DNA of 64,000 nt from the NCBI GenBank assembly GCA_965242905.1, contig CBDETM010000002.1:186001-250000 (forward strand). Direction: 5' to 3'. The stretch comes from Bin5 sp965242905. GTDB taxonomy: Bacteria > Chloroflexota > Anaerolineae > Caldilineales > Caldilineaceae. Shown here piece by piece: positions 1 to 10,000 of this stretch. Position 1 is the stretch's first letter; each line of letters starts with the position of its first letter. Made by a program: the position numbers and the translations under genes. The notes under the pieces were generated by a model. The model saw only the letters and a list, made by a program, of their open reading frames with translations, searched no databases and had not been told where the DNA came from.

Positions 1-117
1 AACCAATTCATCCCGTTTCTGGCGATCCGGCTCACTGCGGGCCTGCTTGTGCAGTTGCCACATTCGGTAAGCCGGATCATCGGGCGCTGGTTCATCCCAG
101 GGGGGCTGGCGTTCATG
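1..117 (-). other. Out-of-frame C-terminal continuation of the solute-binding protein
   Basis: Reading the minus strand from 117 to 1 in the frame one base past the stop gives HERQPPWDEPAPDDPAYRMW followed by a charged helix, with no stop. This W..P..D..Y..W pattern is typical of the C-terminal lobe of family 5 solute-binding proteins. It follows the preceding frame directly if one C is removed from the run complementary to 122-124. It may be a real inactivating frameshift or an assembly or sequencing error in a short homopolymer. Confidence 0.65.
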
Positions 118-1864
118 CGGCGGGTTTGTCGGCGTCAACGCCTTCCCTGGGAGTGCCTTCGAGGCTCATCCAAGCGCCGTAAAGAGGCGCCCAACGGCCA
201 CTGGGGCCGAACGAGGTAAGAAAGACCGGGAAGCTAAGTAGGTCCGCCGAACCCGGGGCACCGCCGCCAAAGACACGGATGTCGAAGGTCCCTCCCAGGA
301 AGATCTGTCCCAGTTGAGCGCCCGGCATGGCGTCCACTCTTGCGTCCAGCCCGATGGCCCGCCAGTCCTCTTTCATCAGTTCGGCTGCTTCGGTAAACGG
401 GCTACCGGCGTTTATCTGGATCCAGATTTCAAGGGGTTCTCCGCTGGGCAGCTGTCGCCATCCATCTCCATTTTGATCAGTCACGCCTGCGTCATCAAGC
501 AGGCTGGCGGCCTTTTCGGGATCGTGCTCAACTGCAAGGTTCAGCAGCTGGTCCAACAGTTCTTGGCCCCGGGTCGAGCTGTGATATTGGCGAGAGTTTA
601 TCGAATCGACTGCCGTGCTGGCAGGCCCGCCCAGACCGAAGAAGGTCAGTTTGCGGATTCTCTCGCGGTCAATTCCATGGGAAAGCGCGCGGCGGAACTC
701 AACCTTGCGATAGACGGCCTGCTTCTCCGGTTCAGGGTAGTTCCAGTTGATGCCCCAAGCCGGTGCGCCGCCGGCGCCGTTGTCCCACAGTTCCAGTCGA
801 TAGCTGCCGTTTTCCTCATTGTCCTTATAGATGGCAATGTCACGCAGACTGAGGTTGGGATGGGCCATGAAGTCGATTTCGCCGTTGATGATTTTGAGGT
901 TGAGAATCTCGTTATTCTCGGCGAAACCGACGTCTACGGTATCAATGTATGGCAGCTGATTGTCTTCCACATCCACCATGTAATAGTAGGGATTGCGTTC
1001 CATCACCAGTCGCTGGCCTGCCTCCAGCCGGACCGGCCGCCACGCATTCAGTACCGGGTGCTCAGGATTGGTCCACCACTCCTGTTTTGCGGTAAAGGTC
1101 GAGAAGTCCTCGGAATCAGAGTAGTCGGGATGGAACTGTTCCATGTAGTGCCGGGGCTGAGCGTCCAACCCTGTGCCTATGCCTCCACCCACCCAGGCTG
1201 CGATTTCAATATCGGTAATGGGTGAGGGGCCGGCAAACTGGATGGTCAGGGTGAAGTCGTCTACTTTCGACAGCTGCATCGGCGCGTCACCCGACATGGT
1301 CCAAGAGGGCCGGGTAGAGGGGTGCTCTTCGTTGAGAATCATGTCGTCCCACCAGAAGATAACGTCGTCGACGGTGAACGGCTCACCGTCCGACCAGCGG
1401 GTACCTTCGCGGTAGTAGAGGGTCCAGACCGTCGCGTCTTCGTTGACTTCCCAGGCTTTGGCCAAGCCAGGCCCTACTTCCTGCCCACCTTCGGTCCAAT
1501 GCAGGCTGGAGTGACCGTACATGAGTTGTGTCTGATCACTGAAGGAACTGCTGGTTGTGGCCTTACGCAGAGTTCCCCCGTAATGGCCCACGTCGGACCA
1601 GGGCAGATCCAGAACCATCGGGTCTACGGGAAGCCGTTCATCTACAGGGGGCAGCTCGCCGGCGCTGACCAGTTCGGCCAGCATCGGGGCTTCACCATAT
1701 TGTGACGAGGGTGTTGGTAGTTGCTCGCGTTGGACTGCCTGGGGTTGTTCGGCTTCGGGAGACGGTTGCGTCGGGGTGCAGGCTGCAGCGACAGTACCGG
1801 CGGCGGCAACTGCGGAGAGTTGCAGGAACCTACGTCGGGAGATCTTTCGCTCGATCATGGCCAT
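113..1864 (-). CDS. ABC transporter substrate-binding lipoprotein, SBP_bac_5 (peptide/oligosaccharide) family, 3' end frameshifted
   Basis: Extracellular solute receptor for an ABC importer of the family 5 (DppA/OppA-like) type. The N-terminus carries a twin-arginine-like signal (SRRRFLQLS, residues 9-17) and a lipobox AAAC with Cys29 as the expected lipidation site. The mature part has family 5 features: a 'GLAKAWEVNEDATVWTLYYR' stretch followed by 'W..G.PFT..DV.F'. The start ATG at 1864 has AAAGGAGA just upstream. The frame ends early at TGA 113-115, but a different frame continues family-like sequence to the window edge (next entry). Dropping one base from the GGG run at 122-124 joins the two frames. 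No permease or ATPase is visible; they may lie left of the window. The substrate cannot be read from the sequence. Confidence 0.85.
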   Translation of the reverse strand: MAMIERKISRRRFLQLSAVAAAGTVAAACTPTQPSPEAEQPQAVQREQLPTPSSQYGEAPMLAELVSAGELPPVDERLPVDPMVLDLPWSDVGHYGGTLRKATTSSSFSDQTQLMYGHSSLHWTEGGQEVGPGLAKAWEVNEDATVWTLYYREGTRWSDGEPFTVDDVIFWWDDMILNEEHPSTRPSWTMSGDAPMQLSKVDDFTLTIQFAGPSPITDIEIAAWVGGGIGTGLDAQPRHYMEQFHPDYSDSEDFSTFTAKQEWWTNPEHPVLNAWRPVRLEAGQRLVMERNPYYYMVDVEDNQLPYIDTVDVGFAENNEILNLKIINGEIDFMAHPNLSLRDIAIYKDNEENGSYRLELWDNGAGGAPAWGINWNYPEPEKQAVYRKVEFRRALSHGIDRERIRKLTFFGLGGPASTAVDSINSRQYHSSTRGQELLDQLLNLAVEHDPEKAASLLDDAGVTDQNGDGWRQLPSGEPLEIWIQINAGSPFTEAAELMKEDWRAIGLDARVDAMPGAQLGQIFLGGTFDIRVFGGGAPGSADLLSFPVFLTSFGPSGRWAPLYGAWMSLEGTPREGVDADKPAA

Positions 1865-2719
1865 TGTTCTCCTTTGCAGTATGGTTAGAAAGTCTCGATA
1901 CGAGTTTCAACCTTACGTTTCCAGGGACAAGGCACGGGGGATTCTATGGCGGACGCCGAATTAAACGTGAACGACGCGGAAACATAGCAATTCAGGACGC
2001 TGCAGGAAATTGAACTGAAGTCGCGGGAGAATCTGTACGCCGTCTGCGGTGTATAAGGAAGAGAAAGGCCATCGGGACTTCACCTTTGCTCTCATTCAGC
2101 AGGTGGGGGAAGATCATTCAACTGACAGAATGAACCGAGCATTGCCAGAACTTGCAAAAGTAGAGCCGCAACACGCACTAATCTGTGAAGGACTTGGGAG
2201 GGCCTGATGGTATCACAGACTTGGTGGTAGGCACAAGAGATTGCAGGTGTTGGGGGAGCATCCCAGTTTTGGGGCGGGAAAGGGCGGGCACAAGTCCGGC
2301 ACCTGCGGCGATTTGGCGTGGCTAGCGGGACGTGGTCTGGCTGGACACCTTCAAACAGGCACCTGTCTCCAATATCGACACCAGGTTCGACGAGGCGTGT
2401 TGTAGGAGAGGGGGCGTTGCGGGGGCGGAGCCCCCGCACAAGGGAGGGCCGAATAGGCCCGACCGCCCAGAACTGCAGTAGTCAGTAGTCCTTAGGCAGT
2501 AGTCAGTGGTCAGTGGTCGGTGGTTAGCGGCCAGTTGTTTGGCAGCCGGTATTTGCTGCGCTCGGTCGTCTTTGCTAATCTACCACCACCGAAGCAGGGG
2601 AGTGCAGGGAACGGCGCGATTTGCGAGGGAGGGCAGGAGAGAGGGGACTTCGGGGCGCTGTTGGATGTTTTGGAACCGGGAAGGTTATACGAGGACAGGG
2701 AGATATTTTGGAGAGTGCT
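1865..2719. other. Intergenic region between divergent genes; carries dispersed repeat copy A
   Basis: About 850 bases with no credible gene. The left part should hold the promoter and leader of the minus-strand solute-binding protein, though no clear -10/-35 pair was found. The right part contains the hairpin/heptamer repeat (2381-2524) and the leader of the sulfatase. Open frames here are either translations of the repeat or lack any family resemblance. Confidence 0.6.
2381..2524. repeat. Dispersed hairpin + heptamer repeat, copy A
   Basis: One of three long copies in the window (others at 30634-30727 and 49945-50070). The core begins GTTGTAGGAGAGGGGGCG. It contains a perfect 8-bp stem GCGGGGGC/GCCCCCGC with loop GGA (2419-2437), then a second stem GGGCC/GGCCC around GAATA, and ends in ACTGCAGT. 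It is followed by tandem heptamers CAGTAGT/CAGTGGT (2476-2489 and 2497-2524, interrupted by a short spacer). Resemblance to copy C extends upstream to a CACCAGGT motif. It lies between genes, consistent with a non-autonomous mobile or REP-like element. Confidence 0.75.
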
Positions 2720-4201
2720 ATGGACGATTTGGGCCAGCCTAATTTGCTTTATATTCACTCGGACCAGCATAGTCCGCATGTGACAGGCTGCTATGGCGAC
2801 GATCTGGTCGATACGCCGAATCTCGACCGGCTGGCGGCCAACGGGGTGGTATTTGAGAATGCGTATTGCAGCTCGCCGATCTGCGTTCCCTCGCGGATGT
2901 CGATGCTGAGCGGGCGGCACCCGTTTCAGAACGAGGTCTGGACGAATGAGCACGCGCTGGAGTCGAGGATTCCGACGATTGCGCATGCGATGGGCGCGGC
3001 AGGGTATCGGCCGGAGCTTGTGGGGCGGATGCACGCGCTGGGGCCGGACCAGCTGCATGGGTATGCGGCTCGGTTTGTGGGCGACCACGGGGCGAATCAC
3101 CCGGGCAATCCGGGCCCTGATCGCGGCATTCTCGGTGTCACGGCGGGGCCGCATCATCTCAGTCTGAAACGTTCGGGGCCGGGCCAGAGCGGGTACCAGG
3201 TGCATGACGAGGATGTGACGGCGGCAACGATCGAGCGATTGAACAGGTTTGGCGTGCAGAAGCGGGCGGGTCTGCTGAAGCAGCCATTCAGCCTTTCGGT
3301 CGGGTTCATACTTCCGCATCCGCCGTATGTGGCGCGGCAGGAGGACTACGACCTGTATGCGGGCAGGATGGGGCTTCCGCGCAAATCTGCGCCGGCGCCC
3401 GAAGACCAGCATCCCTTCCTGCGCTGGTGGCGCCAATCGACGGGGATCGAGGTGATGGACGAAGAGGAGGTACGCCGGGCGCGGACGGCCTACGCGGGTC
3501 TGGTTTACCGCACGGACGCGATGATCGGACAGATTTTGAACGCGCTTTCTGAGAACGGGTTTGACGAGAACACTTTGATCATTTACACGTCGGACCACGG
3601 CGACATGCAGGGGGAGCACGGACTCTTCTGGAAGCACGTGTTTTATGAAGAGTCGGTGCGGGTGCCGCTGATCATGAGCTGGCCGGGCAGGATTGGCGGG
3701 AATCAGCGCTGCGAGCGCGTCGTGAGTGCGGTGGATGTTGCGGCCACGATGCTTGACGCGATGGAGGCGCCGGCGCTGCCCAACGCGGCGGGACGCAGCT
3801 TTCTTCCTCTGATAGACGGGCGGGACGAGGCGAAACCGTGGGAAGATACGGCGTTTTCGGAGTATTGCACCGATACCTTTGGTCCTCCTGAGGGTGCTTA
3901 CCAGCGCATGATCCGGCGAGAAGAGTGGAAGTACATCTACTACCATGAACAGCCTGCACAGCTCTTCAATTTGAGAGAGGACCCGGACGAGCTGGTTGAC
4001 CGTGCGGAGGATCCCGGTTGCCAGTCAGTTCTGCGGGACCTGCGGGGCGAGATCTTGCGGGAGTGGGACCCTGAGCAGGTGCGGCGGAAGATGGCGCAGA
4101 AGCGAGCAGATGAGCCGATATTGGTTGGCTGGGCGCGCAATACAGGGCCGGAAGAGCGGTACCGGTGGCCGATGTTGGGAGAGATGAACTGGCTGGCTTG
4201 A
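2720..4201 (+). CDS. Sulfatase (type I, formylglycine-dependent)
   Basis: Predicted 493-aa arylsulfatase-family hydrolase that cleaves sulfate esters, possibly from sulfated polysaccharides or glycans. The N-terminal 'NLLYIHSDQH' supplies metal-binding Asp15 and Gln16. The signature CVPSR (Cys55-Arg59) matches the C-x-P-x-R motif whose Cys is oxidised to formylglycine. A second metal motif, SDHGD, lies near residue 292. ATG 2720 was chosen because GGAGAG sits five bases upstream and homology begins at once; the frame is open upstream to 2621 but that part does not look like sulfatase. There is no signal peptide, so it is probably cytoplasmic. It stands alone on its strand; a terminator-like hairpin follows at 4309. 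The exact substrate is unknown. Confidence 0.93.
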   Translation: MDDLGQPNLLYIHSDQHSPHVTGCYGDDLVDTPNLDRLAANGVVFENAYCSSPICVPSRMSMLSGRHPFQNEVWTNEHALESRIPTIAHAMGAAGYRPELVGRMHALGPDQLHGYAARFVGDHGANHPGNPGPDRGILGVTAGPHHLSLKRSGPGQSGYQVHDEDVTAATIERLNRFGVQKRAGLLKQPFSLSVGFILPHPPYVARQEDYDLYAGRMGLPRKSAPAPEDQHPFLRWWRQSTGIEVMDEEEVRRARTAYAGLVYRTDAMIGQILNALSENGFDENTLIIYTSDHGDMQGEHGLFWKHVFYEESVRVPLIMSWPGRIGGNQRCERVVSAVDVAATMLDAMEAPALPNAAGRSFLPLIDGRDEAKPWEDTAFSEYCTDTFGPPEGAYQRMIRREEWKYIYYHEQPAQLFNLREDPDELVDRAEDPGCQSVLRDLRGEILREWDPEQVRRKMAQKRADEPILVGWARNTGPEERYRWPMLGEMNWLA

Positions 4202-4308
4202 CGGCTTGACTTCGTCGTTGCGCGGGCGGGCATTTTGAGTTGCCCACCTGCGGCAACTGTTTAGCTTTCGCCTCAATCCCATTTTTCCAGTTCGAGTCCG
4301 TGAGAGAG

Positions 4309-4340
4309 CGTGTCCTCGTCAGATGATGAGGACACGATTT
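4309..4340 (+). terminator. Terminator-like hairpin downstream of the sulfatase
   Basis: The arms CGTGTCCTCGTC (4309-4320) and GATGAGGACACG (4325-4336) pair over 12 positions with one G-T, leaving a four-base loop AGAT. ATTTT follows. It lies 107 bases past the sulfatase stop. The U tract is short, so efficiency is uncertain. Confidence 0.55.
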
Positions 4341-4611
4341 TGCGCGCCCGCGCCTTCCGGCGAAGGGATGGCTGGCATCTGCCATGCCGAGTTCTGTGTG
4401 CGTATGGTGGGCGGTCAGCCGGGAACAGGGGTGACGAGATGTACTGTCAGGAATCGGGCGTTGCCTCGCCGGTGGGTGAGCAGTGGTGCGTGGTGAGCAG
4501 TCGTCGAGGTTTGACCTGGGATTCCGAAGCCCACAGTGTTTTCAATCGGCGAGGGACGCAACGTTTCACCCAGCACCGGCGCGGGTGGGGGAACAGTCAG
4601 GGCATTCACGA

Positions 4612-4790
4612 GGGGTGGCCCGCGGGGCGTTTCGGATGGATAGGGCGTTTTTGGGGGCGGGCGTGGGCACCCACAAGGGGTGCCCCTACGGGGGATTTGG
4701 ATGCATAGGGCGGTCTGGGGTGTAGGAAGTGGGCACCCACAAGGGGTGCCCCTACGGGGAGTTTGGATGGACGGGGCATTCTGGGCAGGT
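4612..4790. repeat. 66-bp imperfect tandem repeat (about 2.5 copies)
   Basis: Two clear units begin at 4663 and 4729 with GTGGGCACCCACAAGGGG followed by TGCCCCTACGGGG, each trailed by a (G)TTTGGATG..GGGC segment. A third, degenerate unit (GGGTGGCCCGCGGGGCG...GGATGGATAGGGCG) precedes them at about 4612. GGGCACC and GGTGCCC within the unit can form a hairpin. It is entirely intergenic. Confidence 0.75.
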
Positions 4791-4989
4791 TGGGGTTATG
4801 GTTTGTGGCGCAGGTGGTACTCGAAGAGGGTGTGCAAAACTGTGACGAAACCGTGTCAAAGAGCATGGGGAAGGGGTCAGATCAGGTTGTTTTGCATTTC
4901 GGGGAACATTTTGTTCATACAATCGGTCTTATTTGCCATCGGGAAGGTATTAAATTTTGATCATAGCAAATTATGGATAGAATGTTGCC

Positions 4990-6660
4990 ATGGCTACTGT
5001 CACCCGACGGATGAAGCCGAAAGTTGCCGTTTCCGGGAGTTCATTGAGGCGGCAAACGGGGCGGCGGATCCGTGTTCTGGTACAGTTGTCAGCGTTGACG
5101 GCTGCGATCGCAGGACTCTGGATACTTTGGAACTTGACGGCAAGCACAGTCGAGATTGAAGTGGACGGGGTCACAAAAACAGTACAGACCCACAGGCGGA
5201 ACGTGGGTGATTTGCTGACCGACGTCGGCCTGCTAACGGGCCCGGAGGCAGCATCGGGAGGCGGACTGACCGAGAGTTCCATCGTTCCTGCACGTGTGGC
5301 ACAGGCGCAGGATACGGTCAGAGATACGTCGACCGTTGAGGGGGTTGCCCCGTCGCGGACGGCGGCCCCAGAAGGCTTACGGATTTCCCACAATCTTGAC
5401 ACCAGGATAACAGACGGTCTGCGTCTTTCGGTTGAAAGGCCGCAGCCCTTCCTTATCGTTGCGGACGGTCGGGAGTATGAGGCAACGAGTTGGGCCGAGA
5501 CGCCTGCCGAACTGCTGGCTGACGCGGGGATTCCATATAGTCCTCGCGACCAGGTATTGATTTACGGTAAGGAAGTAGGGTGGGAGGACCCAGTTCCGAT
5601 GGAGCGGAGTCGGGACAGCGAGACCCGTCTTTCGGGCGGGCCGAGTTGGGACAGGGTTGAGAGAGCTCCAGTACTGATCGAGGTCAACCGCTCAGTCCGT
5701 CTGACGGTCTACGAGGACACGATTCCCTATACGATACAGACGCTGGCGGACACGGTGGGCGAGGCTCTGCGGGATGCGGAGGTCACGATTTTTCTTGGCG
5801 ATGAGGTGCAGCCCGCGCTGGGCACACCTGTCAGCTCGGGACTGCGCGTTTTCATTCGACGAAGCATTCCTGTCAGTCTGGTGGCAGACGGAGTGCTGTA
5901 TAGGACGCGAACGCTGAGCGAATCCGTGGGAGACGTACTGGCGGAGATAGGTGTTGGCCTGACGGGCCTTGACGAAGTGACTCCTCAGCTAAGCGCCGGA
6001 TTGTATCCGGACATGCAGATTCAGATTGTACGCGTTCGGGAAGAGGTCGAAGTACAAGATGAGATCGCTCCGTTTGAGACGGAGTGGGTCGGGGATCCGG
6101 ACCTTCCAATTGACACTCTGGTTGAATTTGAGGGGGCAGAGGGCATTACGCGGAGGCGCTTCCGCGTTCTGTATCGGGACGGCGAGATGAACGACCGTTC
6201 CCTGGAAGACGTCTGGGTGGCACAGGAGCCGCGCAACAAACGGATAGTGTACGGCCAGAAGATAGAAGCGCAGACTTTCGTCACGGAAGACGGCCAGGAG
6301 ATCACCTACTGGCGCAAGATCAGGATGAGGGCAACCAGTTACAGCGCGTCCACCGCCGGGGTCTCTCCAAGCCTACCGTGGTACGGGATTACGCGCACAG
6401 GGGACCGGATGCGGAAGGGAATCGTAGCCGTGGACCCGAACATCATTCCGCTGCGCACCAGGGTGTACGTTCCCGGATACGGATTCGGGGATGCGCTGGA
6501 TACGGGCGGCAACATTTTGTTCCGGCGCATAGATTTGGGCTATGACGACCACAACCTGGTGTTGTGGAGCCGCTGGGTTGACGTCTACCTGCTGTGGCCG
6601 CCGCCGCCGGAGCATCAGATTGAGTGGGTGATACGGAACTGGCCGATAGAGCCTCAGTAG
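4990..6660 (+). CDS. DUF348/G5/3D-domain cell-wall protein (YabE-like)
   Basis: Predicted membrane-anchored exported protein acting on or binding peptidoglycan, resembling YabE and resuscitation-promoting factors. One hydrophobic segment lies at residues 29-49. Four DUF348 (ubiquitin-like) repeats follow, near residues 52, 130, 233 and 290; each has a 'V..DG....v.T....VGD.L...G' pattern. A G5-like segment spans about 345-420 and a C-terminal 3D domain about 440-545. The three Asp residues that name the 3D family are visible in VDPNIIPLRTRVYVPGYG (about 480), ALDTGGNI (about 502) and the IDLGYDD stretch. The 3D domain resembles the MltA catalytic fold, so lytic transglycosylase activity is possible but unproven. 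It is a single gene bounded by hairpins. Confidence 0.88.
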   Translation: MATVTRRMKPKVAVSGSSLRRQTGRRIRVLVQLSALTAAIAGLWILWNLTASTVEIEVDGVTKTVQTHRRNVGDLLTDVGLLTGPEAASGGGLTESSIVPARVAQAQDTVRDTSTVEGVAPSRTAAPEGLRISHNLDTRITDGLRLSVERPQPFLIVADGREYEATSWAETPAELLADAGIPYSPRDQVLIYGKEVGWEDPVPMERSRDSETRLSGGPSWDRVERAPVLIEVNRSVRLTVYEDTIPYTIQTLADTVGEALRDAEVTIFLGDEVQPALGTPVSSGLRVFIRRSIPVSLVADGVLYRTRTLSESVGDVLAEIGVGLTGLDEVTPQLSAGLYPDMQIQIVRVREEVEVQDEIAPFETEWVGDPDLPIDTLVEFEGAEGITRRRFRVLYRDGEMNDRSLEDVWVAQEPRNKRIVYGQKIEAQTFVTEDGQEITYWRKIRMRATSYSASTAGVSPSLPWYGITRTGDRMRKGIVAVDPNIIPLRTRVYVPGYGFGDALDTGGNILFRRIDLGYDDHNLVLWSRWVDVYLLWPPPPEHQIEWVIRNWPIEPQ

Positions 6661-7049
6661 CGGCAGTATTTGGGCCAGAAAGCAGTAAATCGACGTGCCA
6701 ACTGACTGTTCAGTTGGCACGTGAAGATCCAGGACTCTGGGACGGGCCCATCCTCTCCGAGACAGACACCCCAAGTCAGCGTGCGTTCAACTCGAATCCA
6801 AAGAACAGGCACAGAGAGCCAGCGTAAGTCGGACCACCGATCCCAGAGGACCGGAAAGTCCTTCTTCAGGCGTTTTTGATTGCGGTGCAGCACCCGGCGC
6901 GGCCGGTCCAAAGCATCAGAACGAGGGTGTCTTGTGTCGTAACTTTCGCGAGCGACCGTGATAGAATTGTTGAGCAATTGGCAGGTTGCCTGCTGCCGGC
7001 TGTGGATTCAGGATTCTGATCTTGCTGTGGCGGTGACGCCCGGATACCG
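6661..7049. other. Intergenic region upstream of the glycan operon
   Basis: 389 bases without a gene. After the hairpin, nothing repeats. The region must contain the promoter of the 7050-28644 gene run; a TAGAAT at about 6961 is a weak -10 candidate without a good -35. Confidence 0.5.
6693..6722 (+). terminator. Perfect stem-loop after the 3D-domain gene
   Basis: ACGTGCCAACTGA (6693-6705) pairs perfectly with TCAGTTGGCACGT (6710-6722) around a CTGT loop, 32 bases after the stop codon. No U tract follows (GAAGATCC), so it may be a transcript-end-protecting hairpin or a factor-dependent terminator. Confidence 0.55.
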
Positions 7050-10000
7050 ATGCAAGCTTTTTCGCGAAAGTCCTCTTCGATAGTCATTTATTTTGTTTTG
7101 GGTGCGGTCATAGTGGCCGGGCTAGGGTTACGCACCTGGAACGTCCAGTTTGACGGCGGCTTGAATTCTCACCCTGATGAGCGAAGCACGACTTGCTTCT
7201 ATGCGCCGACGATTGGTTGGCCCTCGACCGTCGATGCGTTTCCGGACCCGCAGCGCAGCCCGCTCAACCCTTTGTGGGACCGCCATAACGAGCGGCGGCG
7301 GTCGTTTACCTACGGCCACTTTCCGCTGTATCTGGGTATTCTGACCGGCGAAGTGCTGAGCAGATTGGCCGGCCCGGCCGGTCTGCTGCCCCTTCCCGAT
7401 CGAACGATTGGACTGATGGAGCGGGCCAACACGGCCTGCGAAGGGGTGGCAGTTGCGGGCCGGTTGATGATGGCCCTTCTGGACACGCTAACGATCTTTT
7501 TGCTTTTCCTGCTGGGGAGGCGGCTCTACGGGGCGTTAGGCGGTGTTTTGGCGGCGACACTTTACGCGTTTACCGCCCAAGCCATCCAGCTCAGCCACTT
7601 TTTTGCGATGGACCCGGCAAGCACGACATTTGTGGTGGTAGCTGTGTATGGTGGCGTGCTGATTGTGCAGGAGCGCTCCTGGCGTGGTGTGCTTCTGGCG
7701 GGAATCGGCGCGGGGCTGGCGGTCTCATCCAAGTTCAGCGCGCTTCCGATTCTGGCGGCGCCACTGACGGCGACGCTAATCCTGGAATGGAGGAGAGGAG
7801 AGCAGAATCGGTCGATCGACGGGAGGGGGAAAGCAGGGAGCTCACTCCATCAATTGTTGGCCGCCTATTTGGCAGCTGCCGTTGTTTTCTTTGTCACCAG
7901 CCCTTATGCGGTGCTCGACTGGGTGAGCTTCATCCAGGCAACGCTGGTTGAACAGGGCCGTATGGTGCGCGGCGTGGCCGATTTTCCCTTTACGCGGCAG
8001 TACCGGAATACGGTGCCCTATCTGTATTTTATTGAGCAGCAGGTCGTCTGGGGGTTGGGCTGGCCCCTGGGGTTGGCGGCGCTGGCCGGAAGCGCGTGGG
8101 CGTTGGGTAAGGCGGCACTCTACCGGGCGAGGGCCGGAGAGCTCATCGTATGGGCCTGGGTTGTGCCGTATTTTGGTATTACGGGTGCGTTTTTGGCCAA
8201 GTTCAACCGGTATATGAGTCCGGTGCTCCCCTTTGTCCTGCTCTTTGCGGCGGGGTTGATCGTCTGGCTTCTGCGGCTGAGAGCCAGTGGGAGGCTTGGG
8301 CTGGCTGCACGTCTTTCGGGCGTGATACTGGCCATGGCGGCGGTTGGGGGCGGTCTGTTCTGGTCGCTGGCGTATGCCAACGGCGTCTATGGGAGCGAGC
8401 ATACGTGGGTGACGGCCAGCCGTTGGGTCTATGCCAAGGCGCCGCCGGGTTCGGTGATATTGTGGGAGTCATGGGACGATCCGCTGCCGAAGAGGCTGCC
8501 GGGGGAACCGGGGATGGATATGGGCAGCCACGGTCTGCGGCACATCGACTGGTCGCCGTATGAGGAGGACACGGCGGAGAAGTACGAGATATTGAAGGAG
8601 AAGCTGCTGGCGGCCGATTACGTCATCTACAGTTCCAAACGCATTTACGAGAGCGTGGATGAGTTGCCGGCGCGGTACCCGATGACCAACCTCTATTACG
8701 AGCTGATGTTCGGGGGGCAGTTGGGCTTCGTGCTGGCGGCAGACTTCACGACGCCTCCGCGATTGCTGGGCCTGACGTTTCCGGACCACGATGCCGACGA
8801 AAGCTGGAGCCTGTATGACCACCCGCGGGTGTCGATACTGGCGAAGGAGCGGGCGTTGAGCGGTTCTGAGATCGACGGCCTGTTGGGAGGGTCGTGGGAG
8901 GGCGCCGTGCATTGGGACCGAGGTCGTGAGCCCGCGCTGGCGCCTGTTCTAAACGCGATCGGGCTGGGGAGTGCGCCTGAGAGCCAGGACCGGGGCCTGA
9001 TCAACCTTTTGCTGGCGCTCGTGCAGGGGCAGGCGATTCCGGAAGGCGGAGACGGGGCGCGGGCAGAGGGTACAGAGGGTGCAGAGGGGTCGAGGCCTTC
9101 GCTTCTGCTGGAAACGCCGCTGCGGGAACTGCCTCTGGTGGACAATTACAGATGGAACACGGCGGCGAGCAGATCGCCGTGGCTTGCGGTAGGCTGGTGG
9201 TGGCTTGTTGTTTCTGCGCTGGGCTGGGTGGCGTGGCCGCTGGCATTCAGGCTGTTCGGCGTACTGCGCGATGGCGGGTTTCTGCTGGCCAAGACGTTGG
9301 GCTGGCTGTTGAGTGGGTGGCTGCTTTGGATATTCGCCAGTTCCGGGCTGGCGCAGAACACGGTGCGCAATGCGTGGCTGGTCGCGGGCATGGTTGCGCT
9401 GTTGGGTGCTGGTGTACTGGTTTTCACGTGGCGGGATGTAGTGTCGTTTGTGCGGCGCATGTGGGGGATTTTGCTGGTTGGGGAGGTGCTGTTCGCGGGT
9501 TCATTCCTGTTCTTTGTGCTGGTCCGGCGGGCGAATCCGGACATTTGGCAGCCCTGGTTCGGCGGTGAGAAGTTCATGGAGTTTGCGTTTCTGAACGGGA
9601 TTTTGCGGAGCCCGTATTTTCCGCCGGTTGATCCGCATTTTGCGGGCGGGTACATCAACTATTACTACTACGGGATCTATCTGGTCGGTTACCTGATCAA
9701 GTTGACGGGGATCTACGCGGAGGTGGCCTTCAATCTGGCCATTCCCATGTTGTTTGCGCTTACTGTGGTTAACGCGTTTGCCGTTGCATATTCGGTGAGC
9801 GGGATCCGACCGCGAGGGAACCGTACGCGGCTGCAAAGCACGGCGGCCGGCGAGACGCCGGCGCGTCCGTTTACTGCTGAACAACCAGAGACCGGAGTCG
9901 GCGCCGTTGAGACGGATGATGCGGAGGAACTGTTTTCGGCTGGGCCGGGCGACGGTCCAACCGGGGAAGACGTAGCAGAACAGGAGCGATCCCAAAGCTG

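Larger units (their letters stand above)
4202..4989. other. Intergenic region with hairpin and tandem repeat
   Basis: Nearly 790 bases without a supportable gene. It holds the hairpin at 4309-4336, the 66-bp tandem repeat at 4612-4790 and the AT-richer leader (4900-4989) of the 3D-domain protein. Minus-strand frames here encode the repetitive peptide PVGAPLVGAH, which is just the repeat translated. Confidence 0.6.

Noticed and set aside
2092..2439. Minus-strand reading frame starting MRGLRPRNAPSPTT, similar to frames at 30483-30674 and 49533-50003
   Set aside because: The shared peptide is the dispersed repeat translated; the rest of each frame differs and lacks a ribosome-binding site.
2510..3946. 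478-residue minus-strand frame opposite the sulfatase
   Set aside because: Arg/Pro-rich shadow of the sulfatase gene produced by high GC; no motif or start site.
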